Shown in pieces: positions 25,354-37,348 of a DNA stretch of 64,000 bases (its first letter is position 1; each line of letters begins with the position of its first letter). Position numbers and translations under genes: made by a program. A model generated the notes under the pieces. The model saw only the letters and a list, made by a program, of their open reading frames with translations, did no database searches and was not told the origin of the DNA. The DNA is from Bog-473 sp963706555 (GTDB lineage Bacteria; Actinomycetota; Acidimicrobiia; Acidimicrobiales; RAAP-2): NCBI GenBank assembly GCA_963706555.1, contig OY970164.1, forward strand, positions 1,240,001-1,304,000, given 5' to 3'.

Positions 25354-26324
25354 CCCGGAAGGTCGGTGAGGAGCTCGGTGGCCAATTGGGTCAGGCCCTC
25401 TTGTAAGGCCCGGTTGGCGACACCCGAGGTGGCGTCCCGAGCCCGGTCGACATACGCCCGGGCCGCGTCGACCGCGACGGCGATGCCCGACGACGCCGCC
25501 ACGATTGCGCACGCCTTCTCTCGCTCGGGCTGACCCAGCGGCCGCCCCAGGAGCGCACGAAGGTCGGGGCCCGAATCGGGATCGGCCAGGGCCACCAGCG
25601 TCGGCAGGTTGTAGATGCCTTCGGCCAGGTCCTGCCCGGCCGGCTTGAGGAGCTCGCCGGCCGTGGCAGTGATGTCGAGGACGTCGTCACGGATCTGGAA
25701 GACCATGCCGAAGCAGTGGCCGTACTCGGTCAGGGCATCGACCTCGGAAGACGGACGCCGACCGGTGAGCGCACCGATGCGACAGGAGGTCGACGTGAGC
25801 GCCGCCGTCTTGCCGGTGATCGCCCTGACATAGTCCTCCCGGCTCCGGGTGATCTGGAACGCCGAGCGGACCTCGGAGACCTGTCCCTGGCACAGGTTGG
25901 CCAGCGTTTCGGCGAGGAGCGCGGCGATCTCGACGCCGAGGTCGGCGGCGATCGCCGCCGATCGGGCCAACAGGTAGTCGCCGGCCACGATGGCGACCAA
26001 ATTTCCGAAACGGCTGTTTACGCTCTCGACATTGCGCCGGATCGTGGCTTCGTCGATGACGTCGTCGTGATAGAGCGACGCCAGATGGACGAGTTCGACG
26101 GCCACTGCCCCCATGAGCTCGTCGTGGGTCGCGTCACGATCCCCGCCCGTGGCCGCGGCCAACGCCAGCAGGGGCCGAAGGCGCTTGCCACCTGCGGTGA
26201 TGAGATGCGTGGTCACCGAATCGAGGAAGCTGTCGCCGGTCACCACGTTGGCATTGAGCAGGGGCTCGACGCGCTGCAACCCCTCCTCGAGGAGGGGCAG
26301 GTCGAGGGCCTCCGACGCATTCAC
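25350..26324 (-). CDS. Polyprenyl diphosphate synthase (trans-type)
   Basis: A 324-residue isoprenyl diphosphate synthase. The first Asp-rich motif is 'LYHDDVIDEA' and the second 'QIRDDVLDI'; 'GGKRLRPLL' and 'GKTAALTSTSCRIGA' are also typical. Chain length cannot be read reliably; the family (GrcC/HepT-like) includes octa- to nonaprenyl synthases for menaquinone. The GTG at 26324 is preferred over a longer reading to 26459, which enters the clpC promoter region. It draws on IPP from the MEP pathway, two genes of which (ispD, ispF) are 6-7 kb away. Confidence 0.88.
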   Translation of the reverse strand: MNASEALDLPLLEEGLQRVEPLLNANVVTGDSFLDSVTTHLITAGGKRLRPLLALAAATGGDRDATHDELMGAVAVELVHLASLYHDDVIDEATIRRNVESVNSRFGNLVAIVAGDYLLARSAAIAADLGVEIAALLAETLANLCQGQVSEVRSAFQITRSREDYVRAITGKTAALTSTSCRIGALTGRRPSSEVDALTEYGHCFGMVFQIRDDVLDITATAGELLKPAGQDLAEGIYNLPTLVALADPDSGPDLRALLGRPLGQPEREKACAIVAASSGIAVAVDAARAYVDRARDATSGVANRALQEGLTQLATELLTDLPG

Positions 26325-26507
26325 TCCCCGTGACGATAGGCGACAGTCGAACTGCTGTGACAGCTGAGCGCCGCGGGCCGTGTCCGGGGCCGCTTCCAGC
26401 TTGGTCCCCAATGGCTTCCCAATATGATCCCAACATACGGCCTGCCGCCGATTGGACAAGGCCCCGCAGGTACACTGAAGTACGAGTTAGAGAGAGAGGC
26501 GGTCAGG

Positions 26508-29018
<2,511 letters not shown>

Positions 29019-29094
29019 GCGCAGGTTTCTTTGCGGCCAGGCGATGCGGGGAGGTATCCCGGCGCGTGTCACACCCTTTCCCTAGGGTGCCGCA

Positions 29095-30480
29095 ATGGCC
29101 CGACGGATCGAGATCTACCTCTGTACCGCATGTGAGGGGGTGGCCCCCCAATGGGTGGGGCGCTGCCCGCACTGCGGCCAGTGGAACACCCTCATGGCGT
29201 CCACGTCGCCGGCGGCCAACCGGCGTGCAAACGCGTCACCCGTCTCGACCGGTGCCGTCGCGGTGTCGCTCCGCCACGTCGACGGTTGCGAGGCCCTGCC
29301 GATGCCGACGGGGGTGGTCGAGGTCGACCGGGTGCTGGCCGGGGGGTTCGTCGCCGGCTCCGTGACATTGGTCTTCGGTCCTCCCGGCGTGGGCAAGTCC
29401 ACGCTGCTGTTCCAGGTCCTGGCGTCGGTGGCCGCGACCGGTGTCGAGGTCCTGTTGGCCTCGGCCGAGGAGTCCTTGACCCAGGTCAGCGGGCGCGCCG
29501 CCCGGATCGGGGCTGTGCCGGAGAACCTGCTGGCCCTGGCCGGTAACGACGTGGTCGCCATTGAGGAGGCCATCGTCCACCATCAGCCGGCACTGGTGGT
29601 CGTCGATTCGATCCAGACCGTCTCCGACGACGAACTGCCGGGCTCCGCCGGCAGCCTGGCCCAGGTCAGAGCCTGCGTGGACCGGCTGACCCGGCTGGCC
29701 AAGTCCACGGGCATCCCGATCGTCCTGGTGGGCCACGTGACCAAGGACGGCGACCTTGCCGGTCCGCGGGCGGTCGAGCACCTCGTCGACACCGTCCTCT
29801 CCTTCGATGGGGACCGGCACCATGCCCTGCGCATGCTCACGGCGGTGAAGCACCGTTTCGGGCCCGCGGGCGAGGTGGGGATCTTCGAAATGCGCGAGGA
29901 CGGCCTGCGGGCGGTGCCCGATCCCGGGCCCATGTTGCTGGGGGACCGCATGCCCGGCGTCCCGGGCAGCGTCGTCGTCCCCGTGCTGCAGGGCCGCCGC
30001 CCGTTGCTGGTCGAGGTGCAGGCCCTTCTCGGGCCGGGTGCCGAGGGGACACGCCCCAAGACCCTGGGCATCGACGCCGCGCGGGTGACCCTGTTGCTGG
30101 CCGTGTTGAGCAGCCGGGCCGGGGTCGCTGTCGGGCCGGCCGAGGTCTTCGTGGCCGCCGTCGGCGGCATCACCATCGTCGAGCCGGCGGTGGACCTGGG
30201 GGTGGCACTCGCTGTGGCGTCGGCCGCAGAGGGGCTGGTGGTGCCGCCCGAGTTCGTCGTGTTCGGTGAGCTGGGACTGGCCGGCGAGGTCCGCATGGTG
30301 CCGGGGGCCGAACGTCGGTTGGCCGAGGCGTGGCGCGCCGGCTTCTGCCGTGCGCTCGTGCCCGCGTCCACGTCGTCGGAGGGTGTCCCGCCCGGCATGG
30401 TGCTCCACCGCGTCCGTACGCTCGACGAGGCACTGACCAGTACGCTTCCCCTGTGGTCGACCGTGGCAGCCAGCCGCTGA
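29095..30480 (+). CDS. radA: DNA repair protein RadA
   Basis: A 461-residue RadA: N-terminal C4 zinc finger ('CTACEG' and 'CPHC'), RecA-like core with Walker A 'GPPGVGKST' and 'VVVDSIQTV', and a C-terminal Lon-like domain. The family motif KNRFG reads 'KHRFG' here. It promotes branch migration in recombination. It overlaps the disA start by 28 bp, the conserved pairing in Gram-positives. Confidence 0.94.
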   Translation: MARRIEIYLCTACEGVAPQWVGRCPHCGQWNTLMASTSPAANRRANASPVSTGAVAVSLRHVDGCEALPMPTGVVEVDRVLAGGFVAGSVTLVFGPPGVGKSTLLFQVLASVAATGVEVLLASAEESLTQVSGRAARIGAVPENLLALAGNDVVAIEEAIVHHQPALVVVDSIQTVSDDELPGSAGSLAQVRACVDRLTRLAKSTGIPIVLVGHVTKDGDLAGPRAVEHLVDTVLSFDGDRHHALRMLTAVKHRFGPAGEVGIFEMREDGLRAVPDPGPMLLGDRMPGVPGSVVVPVLQGRRPLLVEVQALLGPGAEGTRPKTLGIDAARVTLLLAVLSSRAGVAVGPAEVFVAAVGGITIVEPAVDLGVALAVASAAEGLVVPPEFVVFGELGLAGEVRMVPGAERRLAEAWRAGFCRALVPASTSSEGVPPGMVLHRVRTLDEALTSTLPLWSTVAASR

Positions 30481-31505
30481 ACGACGCGCTCGCGCTCGTC
30501 GCACCCGGCACGGCGCTGCGCGAGGGCCTCGACCGCATCCTCCAGGCCAAGCACGGGGCGCTCATCGTCGTGGGCGACGATCCGGCCGTCCTTTCTGTCT
30601 GCACCGGGGGTTTCCTGCTCGATGCCGAATACAGCCCCCAGCGGCTCTCCGAGTTGGCGAAGATGGACGGCGCCATCATTCTGGCCGCCGACGCCTCCCG
30701 GATCGCCCGGGCCAATGTCCATCTGGTGCCCAAGGCCAGCATCGCCACCACCGAGACCGGCACCCGGCACCGGACGGCCGAGCGGGTGGCCCGCTCCATC
30801 GACGTGCCGGTGATCGCCGTCTCCGAAGCGATGGCCACCATCGCGGTGTACCGCAACGGCCTCAAGCACACGAGCCAGACCTCGGGGTGGTTGATCGACC
30901 GCTCCAGCCAGGCGCTGGCTACCCAACAGCGCTTCCGCATGCGCTTCGACGATGCGTTGACGGTGCTGACGCGGCTCGAGATGGAGGACACGGTCTCGGT
31001 GCGCGATGTCGTGGCCGTCTTGCAACCGGGGGAAATGGTGCGCCGGATCGCCGAGGAGATCGACGGGCATCTCGTCGAGCTGGGCTCCGACGGGCGCCTG
31101 GTCCAGCTGCAGGCCGTCGAGCTCAGTGCCGGCGTCAGCGACACCGTCTCGCTGGTCCTGCGCGATTACGCCGGCCCGATGGCGCAGGCGCGCCTGCGGA
31201 CGCTCTCGGCCGACCATCTGATGGACCTGCCCCACGTGGTGGCGATTCTGGGCCTGCCGGCACCCGATGACCAGCTCTACGCCGAAATGGCCCCTCACGG
31301 GTATCGGCTCCTGCACCGCCTGCCCCAGCTGGCCCCCATCCTCATCGAACGGCTGGTGGAGCGTTTCTCGACCTTGCCCGAGATCATGTCGGCCAGCGCG
31401 ACCGAACTGGAGTCCGTCGAGGGGATCGGTGCAGCCACGGCCCGTCTCATCCGTGACGGGTTGGCGCGCATGGTCGAGGCCAGCATCTTCGAGCGGTACG
31501 AATAG
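30453..31505 (+). CDS. disA: DNA integrity scanning diadenylate cyclase DisA
   Basis: A 350-residue DisA. The N-terminal DAC domain has 'MDGAIIL' (DGA) and 'TRHRTAER' (RHRTA), the catalytic motifs for c-di-AMP formation; a helical linker and a C-terminal helix-hairpin-helix domain ('ATELESVEGIGAATARLI') follow. GTG 30453 lies inside the end of radA; the length matches the family (about 357). It senses branched DNA and signals by c-di-AMP. Confidence 0.93.
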   Translation: MVDRGSQPLNDALALVAPGTALREGLDRILQAKHGALIVVGDDPAVLSVCTGGFLLDAEYSPQRLSELAKMDGAIILAADASRIARANVHLVPKASIATTETGTRHRTAERVARSIDVPVIAVSEAMATIAVYRNGLKHTSQTSGWLIDRSSQALATQQRFRMRFDDALTVLTRLEMEDTVSVRDVVAVLQPGEMVRRIAEEIDGHLVELGSDGRLVQLQAVELSAGVSDTVSLVLRDYAGPMAQARLRTLSADHLMDLPHVVAILGLPAPDDQLYAEMAPHGYRLLHRLPQLAPILIERLVERFSTLPEIMSASATELESVEGIGAATARLIRDGLARMVEASIFERYE

Positions 31506-31518
31506 TGGGCGAATCTGG

Positions 31519-31524
31519 TAAAAT
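31519..31524 (+). promoter_or_regulatory. Candidate -10 element for carD
   Basis: TAAAAT differs from TATAAT at one position and stands about 97 bp upstream of the carD start in an otherwise GC-rich leader. No convincing -35 is seen, as is common for housekeeping promoters in these bacteria. Confidence 0.4.
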
Positions 31525-31620
31525 AGGAAGCTGCCGTTCGGCCGACTGACCTGTCGGGACCGGTGCGGCACCTCTGAAAATCGTCGCTGGCCCGGCGCCG
31601 TGTCCGTGCAAGGGAGTTCC

Positions 31621-32097
31621 GTGTTCAAGGTCGGAGACAAAGTCGTATACCCCCACCATGGGGCCGCAGTCATCGAGAAGCGGGAGACCAAGGTCGCCTT
31701 CGGCGAGAAGCGCGAGTACCTCGTGCTCCGCCTGGCGTACGGGGACCTGATCCTCAACGTGCCCGCCGACAACACCGAGGGTGTCGGCCTGCGCGAAGTG
31801 ATCAACGACGAAGAGGTCGAAGAGGTCTTCGCCGTGCTGCGCAAGAAGGAAGCGCGCATGCCGACCAACTGGTCCCGCCGCTACAAGAACCACTCGGAGA
31901 AGCTGCGGTCCGGCGACATCTACCAAGTGGCCGAGGTGGTGCGCAACCTCTCCATCAGGGACAAGGACAAGGGTCTGTCCGCCGGTGAGAAGCGGATGCT
32001 GCAACGGGCCCGCCAGATCCTGGTCTCCGAGCTGACCTTCGCCCTCAACGTCGACGAAGAGACAGCAGAAGAGCGTCTGAACGACGCGTTGACCTAG
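31621..32097 (+). CDS. carD: CarD-family RNA polymerase-binding regulator
   Basis: A 158-residue CarD. GTG 31621 gives 'FKVGDKVVYPHHGAAVIE', colinear with mycobacterial CarD; the RNAP-interaction domain is followed by the helical DNA-binding domain with 'PTNWSRRYKNH' (the Trp that wedges the -10 fork) and 'GLSAGEKRMLQRARQILV'. 'AAGGGAG' is the ribosome-binding site. It stabilises open complexes at rRNA and other housekeeping promoters. First gene of carD-ispD-ispF-rlmB. Confidence 0.95.
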   Translation: MFKVGDKVVYPHHGAAVIEKRETKVAFGEKREYLVLRLAYGDLILNVPADNTEGVGLREVINDEEVEEVFAVLRKKEARMPTNWSRRYKNHSEKLRSGDIYQVAEVVRNLSIRDKDKGLSAGEKRMLQRARQILVSELTFALNVDEETAEERLNDALT

Positions 32098-32107
32098 CGG
32101 CGACTCC

Positions 32108-32749
32108 GTGTCCACGGTGTGGGCGATCGTGGTGGCCGGCGGTTCGGGCCAGCGCTTCGGCCAGATGAAGCAGTTCGCGCTCCTGGCGGAGCGCCCCGTT
32201 GTCGAGTGGGCGGTCGCCGCCTGTCGCCCGTCCTCGACTGGCGTCGTCCTGGTCGTTCCCCGGGGGGCGGGGGTCGAGGTCGCGCACGGAGCCGATGTCG
32301 TCGTCGAAGGTGGGTCCACGCGGGCCGAGTCGGTCCGCCTCGGCCTGGCCGCGGTCCCGGGGGCGGCCGAGGTGATCGTGGTGCACGACGCCGCCCGCCC
32401 TCTGGCTTCCGACGCGCTGTTCCGCTCGGTGATCGCCGCCGTCCTCTCTGACGGTGCAGGTGGGGCAATCCCCGGGGTGCCCGTGAGCGACACCATCAAG
32501 GTGGTGGACGGCACCAACAACGTGACCCGGACCCTTGACCGCTCCTCGCTGGTGGCGGTGCAGACCCCGCAGGCGTTCGGGGCGGAACTGCTGCGCCGCG
32601 CCCACGCCGCCGGCGGAGAAGCCACCGACGATGCCGCGCTGGTCGAGGCACTCGGCGCTACCGTGCGGGTCGTCCCGGGCGATCCCCGCAACCTGAAGAT
32701 CACCACCCCCGCCGATCTGGGCACGGCCGAAGGTCTCTTGAGAGGTTGA
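32108..32749 (+). CDS. ispD: 2-C-methyl-D-erythritol 4-phosphate cytidylyltransferase
   Basis: A 213-residue IspD: 'VVAGGSGQRFGQMKQF' (CTP-binding), 'VHDAARPL', 'VPVSDTIKVVDG' and 'VQTPQAF'. Third step of the MEP isoprenoid pathway. 10 bp after carD. Confidence 0.94.
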   Translation: MSTVWAIVVAGGSGQRFGQMKQFALLAERPVVEWAVAACRPSSTGVVLVVPRGAGVEVAHGADVVVEGGSTRAESVRLGLAAVPGAAEVIVVHDAARPLASDALFRSVIAAVLSDGAGGAIPGVPVSDTIKVVDGTNNVTRTLDRSSLVAVQTPQAFGAELLRRAHAAGGEATDDAALVEALGATVRVVPGDPRNLKITTPADLGTAEGLLRG

Positions 32750-32751
32750 GC

Positions 32752-33222
32752 GTGCGTATAGGGCAAGGCATCGACATCCACCGGTTCTCCGACGATCCCC
32801 ACCGGCCTCTGGTTCTCGGGGGCGTGGTGATCGAGGGCGCCCGCGGACTGGGCGGCCACAGTGATGCCGATGCGGTCTGCCATGCGATCTCCGATGCCGT
32901 CCTCGGGGCGGTGGGACTGGGCGACCTCGGCCGGCATTTTCCCGATACCGACCCGGTCTGGGAGGGGGCGAACAGCGTCGAACTGTTGACCCAGGTGGTG
33001 CGCATGGCGCGCGAACAGGGGTACGTCTGTGCGAATGCGGACTGCACGGTGATCGCCGACACGCCCCGGCTGGCGCCCTACACCGAGGCGATGATGGCCA
33101 AGCTCACCGTGGTGCTGGGTGGGCCGGTCTCGGTGAAGGCCACGCGGGCCGAGGGCCTTGGAGCCCTGGGCCGGGCCGAGGGCATCGCCTGCCTGGCCGT
33201 CGTGCTCCTGGAGGAAGCATGA
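32752..33222 (+). CDS. ispF: 2-C-methyl-D-erythritol 2,4-cyclodiphosphate synthase
   Basis: A 156-residue IspF: metal site 'GQGIDIHRF', 'GHSDADAVCHAISDAVLGA', 'FPDTDPVW' and 'KATRAEGLGALGR'. I prefer GTG 32752 because 'GAGG' sits 6 bp upstream; TTG 32746 overlapping the ispD stop is possible. It follows IspD in the pathway after IspE. Confidence 0.95.
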   Translation: MRIGQGIDIHRFSDDPHRPLVLGGVVIEGARGLGGHSDADAVCHAISDAVLGAVGLGDLGRHFPDTDPVWEGANSVELLTQVVRMAREQGYVCANADCTVIADTPRLAPYTEAMMAKLTVVLGGPVSVKATRAEGLGALGRAEGIACLAVVLLEEA

Positions 33223-34160
33223 CGCCGCCATCGGGCCGTCGTGGTACGCCGCGCAGCAGCGGCGCCGGGGCCGGCGGAGGCCGAGGGGGTCCCCGGGGAG
33301 GAGCCGGCGGCGGCCGCAGCGGGCCGAGCCGGAGTGGTGGGGGACCCGGAGGCGACGCGGCGCGTCGGGGCCGCCCGCACCGTCCCGATCAGCGCGAGCC
33401 GAGCGAGCTCGGCGGTGATCAGGTTGAGGGGCGACAGGCCGTGCTCGAGCTCCTCTCGGTCGGTCGCCGCACGGTGCGCCAGATCCTGCTCGCCGAAGAT
33501 CAGGATCCCTCACCGTTGCTGGACCGTATTGAGGAGCTGGCGTCCCGTCTGCGTGTCCCGGTCGAGACGGTGCCTCGTCATCGGCTCGATGCGCAAGCCC
33601 GGACCGAGGCGCCCCAAGGTGTCCTCGCGTTCGCACGCCCGGTGGAGCCTGTCGCGTTGGAGGACCTCTGCGCGCCGTCCCGGCAGGGGGTACAACCTTT
33701 CCTCCTCGTCGCCGCCGGCATTACCGACCCCCGTAACCTCGGCGCACTCTTGCGGAGCGTCGAGTGCGCGGGTGTGAACGGCGTGGTCCTGCCCCGTCAC
33801 CGTTCGGCGCGGCTCTCGCCGACGGTGGCCAAGACAGCGGCGGGTGCGATCGAGCACCTCCGTTTCGCCGTGGTGGGCGGCATACCAGCTGCTCTCTCGC
33901 AGATGACGGACCTCGGGGTGTGGTCCGTCGGCCTGGCCGGGGAATCGCCGCAGTCCCTCTACGACCTGCCGCTCGGCGAGGGCCCCATCGCCCTGGTGGT
34001 CGGCAGCGAGGAGAAGGGGCTGGCCCCACTTGTGCGGCGCCGCTGCGACGCCGTGGTCTCCATTCCCCAGCACGGCTCACTCCCGTCACTGAACGTGGGC
34101 GTGGCCGGTGCGGTGGCCGCCTTCGAAGTGGCCAGGCAACGGAGCGCAGCGCGGGCCTGA
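33219..34160 (+). CDS. rlmB: 23S rRNA (guanosine-2'-O-)-methyltransferase RlmB-type
   Basis: A 313-residue SpoU/TrmH-family methylase. The first ~65 residues are a low-complexity Gly/Arg/Ser tail typical of actinobacterial RlmB; then the substrate-binding domain ('GRQAVLELLSVGRRTVRQILLAE') and the SPOUT knot with 'DPRNLGALLRSVECAGV', 'LVVGSEEKGL' and 'IPQHGSLPSLNVGVA'. cysS, usual between ispF and rlmB, is missing. Confidence 0.93.
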   Translation: MTPPSGRRGTPRSSGAGAGGGRGGPRGGAGGGRSGPSRSGGGPGGDAARRGRPHRPDQREPSELGGDQVEGRQAVLELLSVGRRTVRQILLAEDQDPSPLLDRIEELASRLRVPVETVPRHRLDAQARTEAPQGVLAFARPVEPVALEDLCAPSRQGVQPFLLVAAGITDPRNLGALLRSVECAGVNGVVLPRHRSARLSPTVAKTAAGAIEHLRFAVVGGIPAALSQMTDLGVWSVGLAGESPQSLYDLPLGEGPIALVVGSEEKGLAPLVRRRCDAVVSIPQHGSLPSLNVGVAGAVAAFEVARQRSAARA

Positions 34161-34292
34161 CGGCGAGTGCGGGCTCGTCGTCCGAAACCGGGTGCTGCAT
34201 CCCATCGGCACTAGGGTCCCCCCGTGGCCCCGCGCACGCCGCGGCCAATCCTCCGGGGTGCCGTGCTTCCATGATGAGTCAGAGGCAACCAC

Positions 34293-35504
34293 GTGAAAAG
34301 CCGCTACCCCTTCCCCCTCGCTGATCCGGCTGATGTGGGGCGCAGTCCTGTGCCCCCGGGCCCTGTGTCTCGGATCGCCCTGCCGGTGCGACGCTTCGCG
34401 GCGCGCCGCGCCGGGACGCGACGCCGCTTGGCCGTCGTGGATTCCCATTTCCCCTGGACCCTCACCGGCTTCCGCTATCACGAGGGCGAAGAGCTCTTGC
34501 GTCGTTTACCCGACACGCTGTTCTTCTCCCTCTATGAGATGACCGACCCGTTCCCCGCACCGGTGTACCCCCTCGCCGAGTTTCCGACCCGGGCCGCCGC
34601 GGCCGGGGTGACAGATGTCTACATGGTGTTCTTCAACTGGGCGGCGGGGATCCTCGGCGTCGCGGGCCATGGGGGATTTCATGGACTCGGGGGTGCCAGA
34701 GAGGACATTTCGCTCCTGCCCACCATGCGCCGTTGGGGCATGGTGGCACATGTCACGATCTACCCCGGCGGTGGGCTCTTCCCCGATACCCCGACGGCCG
34801 CGGTCGAAGAAATCGCCCGGCGCAGTGCCACCTTGTTCACCACGGTGGAGGACGTCCGCGCACTCGTGCCCACGGCGATCCCCACGACGGTCCCTGTCCC
34901 GGGGGATTTCTACGGTTTCCGCCGTCGCAGCCTGCGGCGTCGACCGCGTCTTGTCTTCGTGGGGGACGATCGCCCCCGCAAGGGGCTCACGACCCTTCTC
35001 GATGCCATGGAACTCGACGGCTGCGCCTACGAGCTCGACGTCGTCGGTCCTCACGAGCGCCACCGTGACCGTCTCGCGCGCCTCGGGGCACGTTGCCACG
35101 GGTGGCTCGGACCTGAACAGCTCCGCCAGGTCCTTTGCGAGTGCGACGTCGTCGTGGCTCCGGCGACGGTCGATCGTGCCGAGGACGGCTACGGCGACAC
35201 GGGGGTCATCGACGGGTTCCCGACAACCGCAGCCCGGGTGGCCATGCTGACGGGCTGTTGCCTCGTCGGGTCGAATCCCTCGGCTGATACCTCACTGCTC
35301 GAGCCGGGACTCCACTACCTCGAGTTCCCCGAAAGAGACCCCGTCGCTCTCGCCCGCCTCCTCGAGCAGCTCTCGAGAGATGACGCCCTCCGTGGCCGCA
35401 TCGCAACGGCCGGCGCACAAAGGCTTCGTGACCAATGTGACGTCAGGCGCGTCGTTGCCTTCAAACTCGAGCGCATGGGCCTGGCGGCACGCGAAAGCCA
35501 GTGA
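34293..35504 (+). CDS. Glycosyltransferase-like protein (GT-B fold)
   Basis: A 403-residue protein with a GT-B-like C-terminal half: 'RLVFVGDDRPRKGLTTLLDAM', 'GWLGPEQLRQVLCECDVVVAPA' and 'TGVIDGFPTTAARVAMLTGC', where the usual Glu-rich nucleotide-sugar loop is relaxed. The N-terminal half ('VVDSHFPWTLTGFRYHEGEEL') is not a family I can name. It stands alone, upstream of tRNA-Thr in convergent orientation. Acceptor unknown. Confidence 0.7.
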   Translation: MKSRYPFPLADPADVGRSPVPPGPVSRIALPVRRFAARRAGTRRRLAVVDSHFPWTLTGFRYHEGEELLRRLPDTLFFSLYEMTDPFPAPVYPLAEFPTRAAAAGVTDVYMVFFNWAAGILGVAGHGGFHGLGGAREDISLLPTMRRWGMVAHVTIYPGGGLFPDTPTAAVEEIARRSATLFTTVEDVRALVPTAIPTTVPVPGDFYGFRRRSLRRRPRLVFVGDDRPRKGLTTLLDAMELDGCAYELDVVGPHERHRDRLARLGARCHGWLGPEQLRQVLCECDVVVAPATVDRAEDGYGDTGVIDGFPTTAARVAMLTGCCLVGSNPSADTSLLEPGLHYLEFPERDPVALARLLEQLSRDDALRGRIATAGAQRLRDQCDVRRVVAFKLERMGLAARESQ

Positions 35505-35531
35505 GGCCGAGGGAGCAGGATTGCGATGTGC

Positions 35532-35563
35532 GAGACGCCGGTCTCCGATGTCCTTGCGACATC
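35532..35563. terminator. Two adjacent hairpins between a convergent gene and tRNA-Thr
   Basis: GAGAC-GCCG-GTCTC at 35532-35545 and GATGTC-CTTGC-GACATC at 35547-35563. The second starts 4 bp beyond the tRNA 3' end on the minus strand, so it likely ends tRNA transcription; the first may serve the plus-strand gene. Neither has a T-run. Confidence 0.5.
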
Positions 35564-35567
35564 ACAG

Positions 35568-35643
35568 TGGAGCCCGAGGCAGGAATCGAACCCGCGACAT
35601 CTTCATTACAAGTGAAGTGCTCTACCAACTGAGCTACTCGGGC
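35568..35643 (-). tRNA. tRNA-Thr, anticodon TGT
   Basis: 76 nt. The acceptor stem GCCCGAG/CTCGGGC pairs completely. The D arm begins TAGCTCAGTTGG, the anticodon stem CTTCA/TGAAG holds the loop CTTGTAA (anticodon TGT, reading ACA), and the T arm contains GGTTCGATTCC. The discriminator is T and the 3' CCA is encoded. Confidence 0.96.
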
Positions 35644-35690
35644 GGCGCACCCATTCTAGGGTCATCGGGGATGCAGTGAGGTCCCGCGAC

Positions 35691-37163
35691 TCAGCCGATC
35701 ACCTCGAATTCGCCCGGCCGCCAGGTCTGGTCGAACCACGGTTCCAACGGGCCGTAGAGCCGCAGCAGTGTGAACCATCCCTTGCCGGGTACGGTCTGCG
35801 TCCAGTTCGATTCGTGCCCTTTGGGTGCCTTCGGACCGAAGTAGAGATCGATCGAGCCATCGGCGTTCTCGGTGAGGTTGCCAACCTGGCTGCTCTTGCT
35901 CGGGTATGGCTGACCTGTCTGAAGTTCAGATCGGGTCTGGGGGTCGTAGACCACGACGGACCAGAAGTTCTTCGCCGGGATGTTGGGCGGCAAGGTGAGT
36001 CGATAGGTCTTCGCTCCGTCGAGGTAGTTGCCCGAGCTGTCCCGATCGCCCCAGGCGTACTGCGAGCCCACACCGATCATCTTCATGGTCATCGCCGGAG
36101 TATTGAGGGTCGCCATGTAGAAGAGGGCAGTACGGGCATCGAGATTGCGCTCGCCGCCTCCACCGTCGAGCAGGAACTGATAGTCACGGCCGAAGAAGCC
36201 GCGCTTCCAGTAACTGCCCTCGTACAAGAAGTTGTCGGCGACATCGGTTTGGAAGAACAACGTCCGGGCGGTGGCGTTGCCCACGGCAATCGCGTCCACG
36301 AGGATCTCGCGCAAACGGGGATCTGGTTCGAACGGCTTGCCCTTCTGGATGCCGATACCGGCGAGAAGCCCCCTTGTTTCGGGATCGATGATCTCGACCG
36401 GTTCGCGATCGATCACCTGGTGGAGCTCGTCGTAGAACTCCACGGTGTTGGCGTGGATCGTGTTGAACACCAGACCCGATCCGTTGATGAACTTCATCGG
36501 CGCCGGGTCATCTTTGTGCGCAAGTGGGTAAATCTTCACCCCCGTCCGGAACATCTGCGACGCGGCGTTGGTGCTCCCGTCGACGATGAACCCGCGCAGA
36601 CAGAGGAGGTTGACGTAGCTGGTGGACTGCGCCGTGAAGTATCCATCCGGCACGGGACCGTCGAATCCGGGCGGCAGAAGGAGATACTTGCCCCCCTGTC
36701 CCCGATCAGGCCCAGGCGCGCCCATGTCGACGACGAAGCGGAACCAGGCGTCATCGACGGTGCCAGGTCCACAACCGGGTGGGATCTCGACGACTGTCGG
36801 ACCGTCCCGTTCGAGGTCAAGCATGGCGAGTGCGTAGACCGTGTCCGTGTTTCCGGTGAGGAAGAGCGAATTGGAGTCCATCAGCTCGTCATAAATGACG
36901 ACCTGATTCGCTGCCGCGGCCCCCACTTCGGCGAGACCGACGCGCACGGCCTCGAGGGACGCCACTTGCACCGTGTTGAGGAACACCTGGACCCCTCGGA
37001 GGAAGGTCAGGTGTTCCCTGAGAATCGTCGCAGTGGCGTCGGTCGGCATGCCATCGAAGAACTCGAGAGTGCCGACCCGGGTCCTCACCTGATCCGGGGT
37101 CATGATCTTCTCGGGAATTTCGGTGTTGAAGTTTGGCGTGCTCTTCGCCATTGTGTGGCGCAC
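35691..37163 (-). CDS. DUF1254/DUF1214 domain protein
   Basis: A 490-residue protein. The N-terminal DUF1254 half has 'NTDTVYALAMLDLERDGPTVVEIPP' in segments and 'LNTVQVASLEAV'. The C-terminal DUF1214 half has 'GDRDSSGNYLDGAKTYRLTLPP', 'FWSVVVYDPQTRSELQTGQ' and 'GWFTLLRLYGPLEPWFD'. No signal peptide is evident. Start at ATG 37163 or 37151. Enzymatic role of the family is not established to my knowledge. Divergently arranged with the monooxygenase gene at 37349, which may share its promoter region. Confidence 0.85.
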   Translation of the reverse strand: MRHTMAKSTPNFNTEIPEKIMTPDQVRTRVGTLEFFDGMPTDATATILREHLTFLRGVQVFLNTVQVASLEAVRVGLAEVGAAAANQVVIYDELMDSNSLFLTGNTDTVYALAMLDLERDGPTVVEIPPGCGPGTVDDAWFRFVVDMGAPGPDRGQGGKYLLLPPGFDGPVPDGYFTAQSTSYVNLLCLRGFIVDGSTNAASQMFRTGVKIYPLAHKDDPAPMKFINGSGLVFNTIHANTVEFYDELHQVIDREPVEIIDPETRGLLAGIGIQKGKPFEPDPRLREILVDAIAVGNATARTLFFQTDVADNFLYEGSYWKRGFFGRDYQFLLDGGGGERNLDARTALFYMATLNTPAMTMKMIGVGSQYAWGDRDSSGNYLDGAKTYRLTLPPNIPAKNFWSVVVYDPQTRSELQTGQPYPSKSSQVGNLTENADGSIDLYFGPKAPKGHESNWTQTVPGKGWFTLLRLYGPLEPWFDQTWRPGEFEVIG

Positions 37164-37348
37164 CTCTCAGTCGACTCATCGGAAATGTTCGCCCCACCGC
37201 GGCCAGGGCGCAGGTCACGTTAACTCCGACTTCTGGCCATTCGTGGACGATTGATCGCTATTGCAATGTTTAGTAACTTAGCCACCAAGGGGTCCATGCA
37301 CAGGGAGTACATCGGGGGTCGGCACGACCCGCTTGTCTGGAGTAGATC

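Noticed and set aside
26452..26476. TTGGAC and TACACT as the clpC promoter
   Set aside because: The spacer is 13 bp, too short for a sigma-70-type promoter.
29072..29089. CACCCT-N6-AGGGTG hairpin as clpC terminator
   Set aside because: Only a 6-bp stem, 5 bp before the radA ATG, without a T-run; as likely to affect radA translation as to terminate.
35676..37223. 515-residue open frame on the plus strand opposite the DUF1254/1214 gene
   Set aside because: The minus-strand protein matches a known family over its whole length; the plus frame has no protein-like features.
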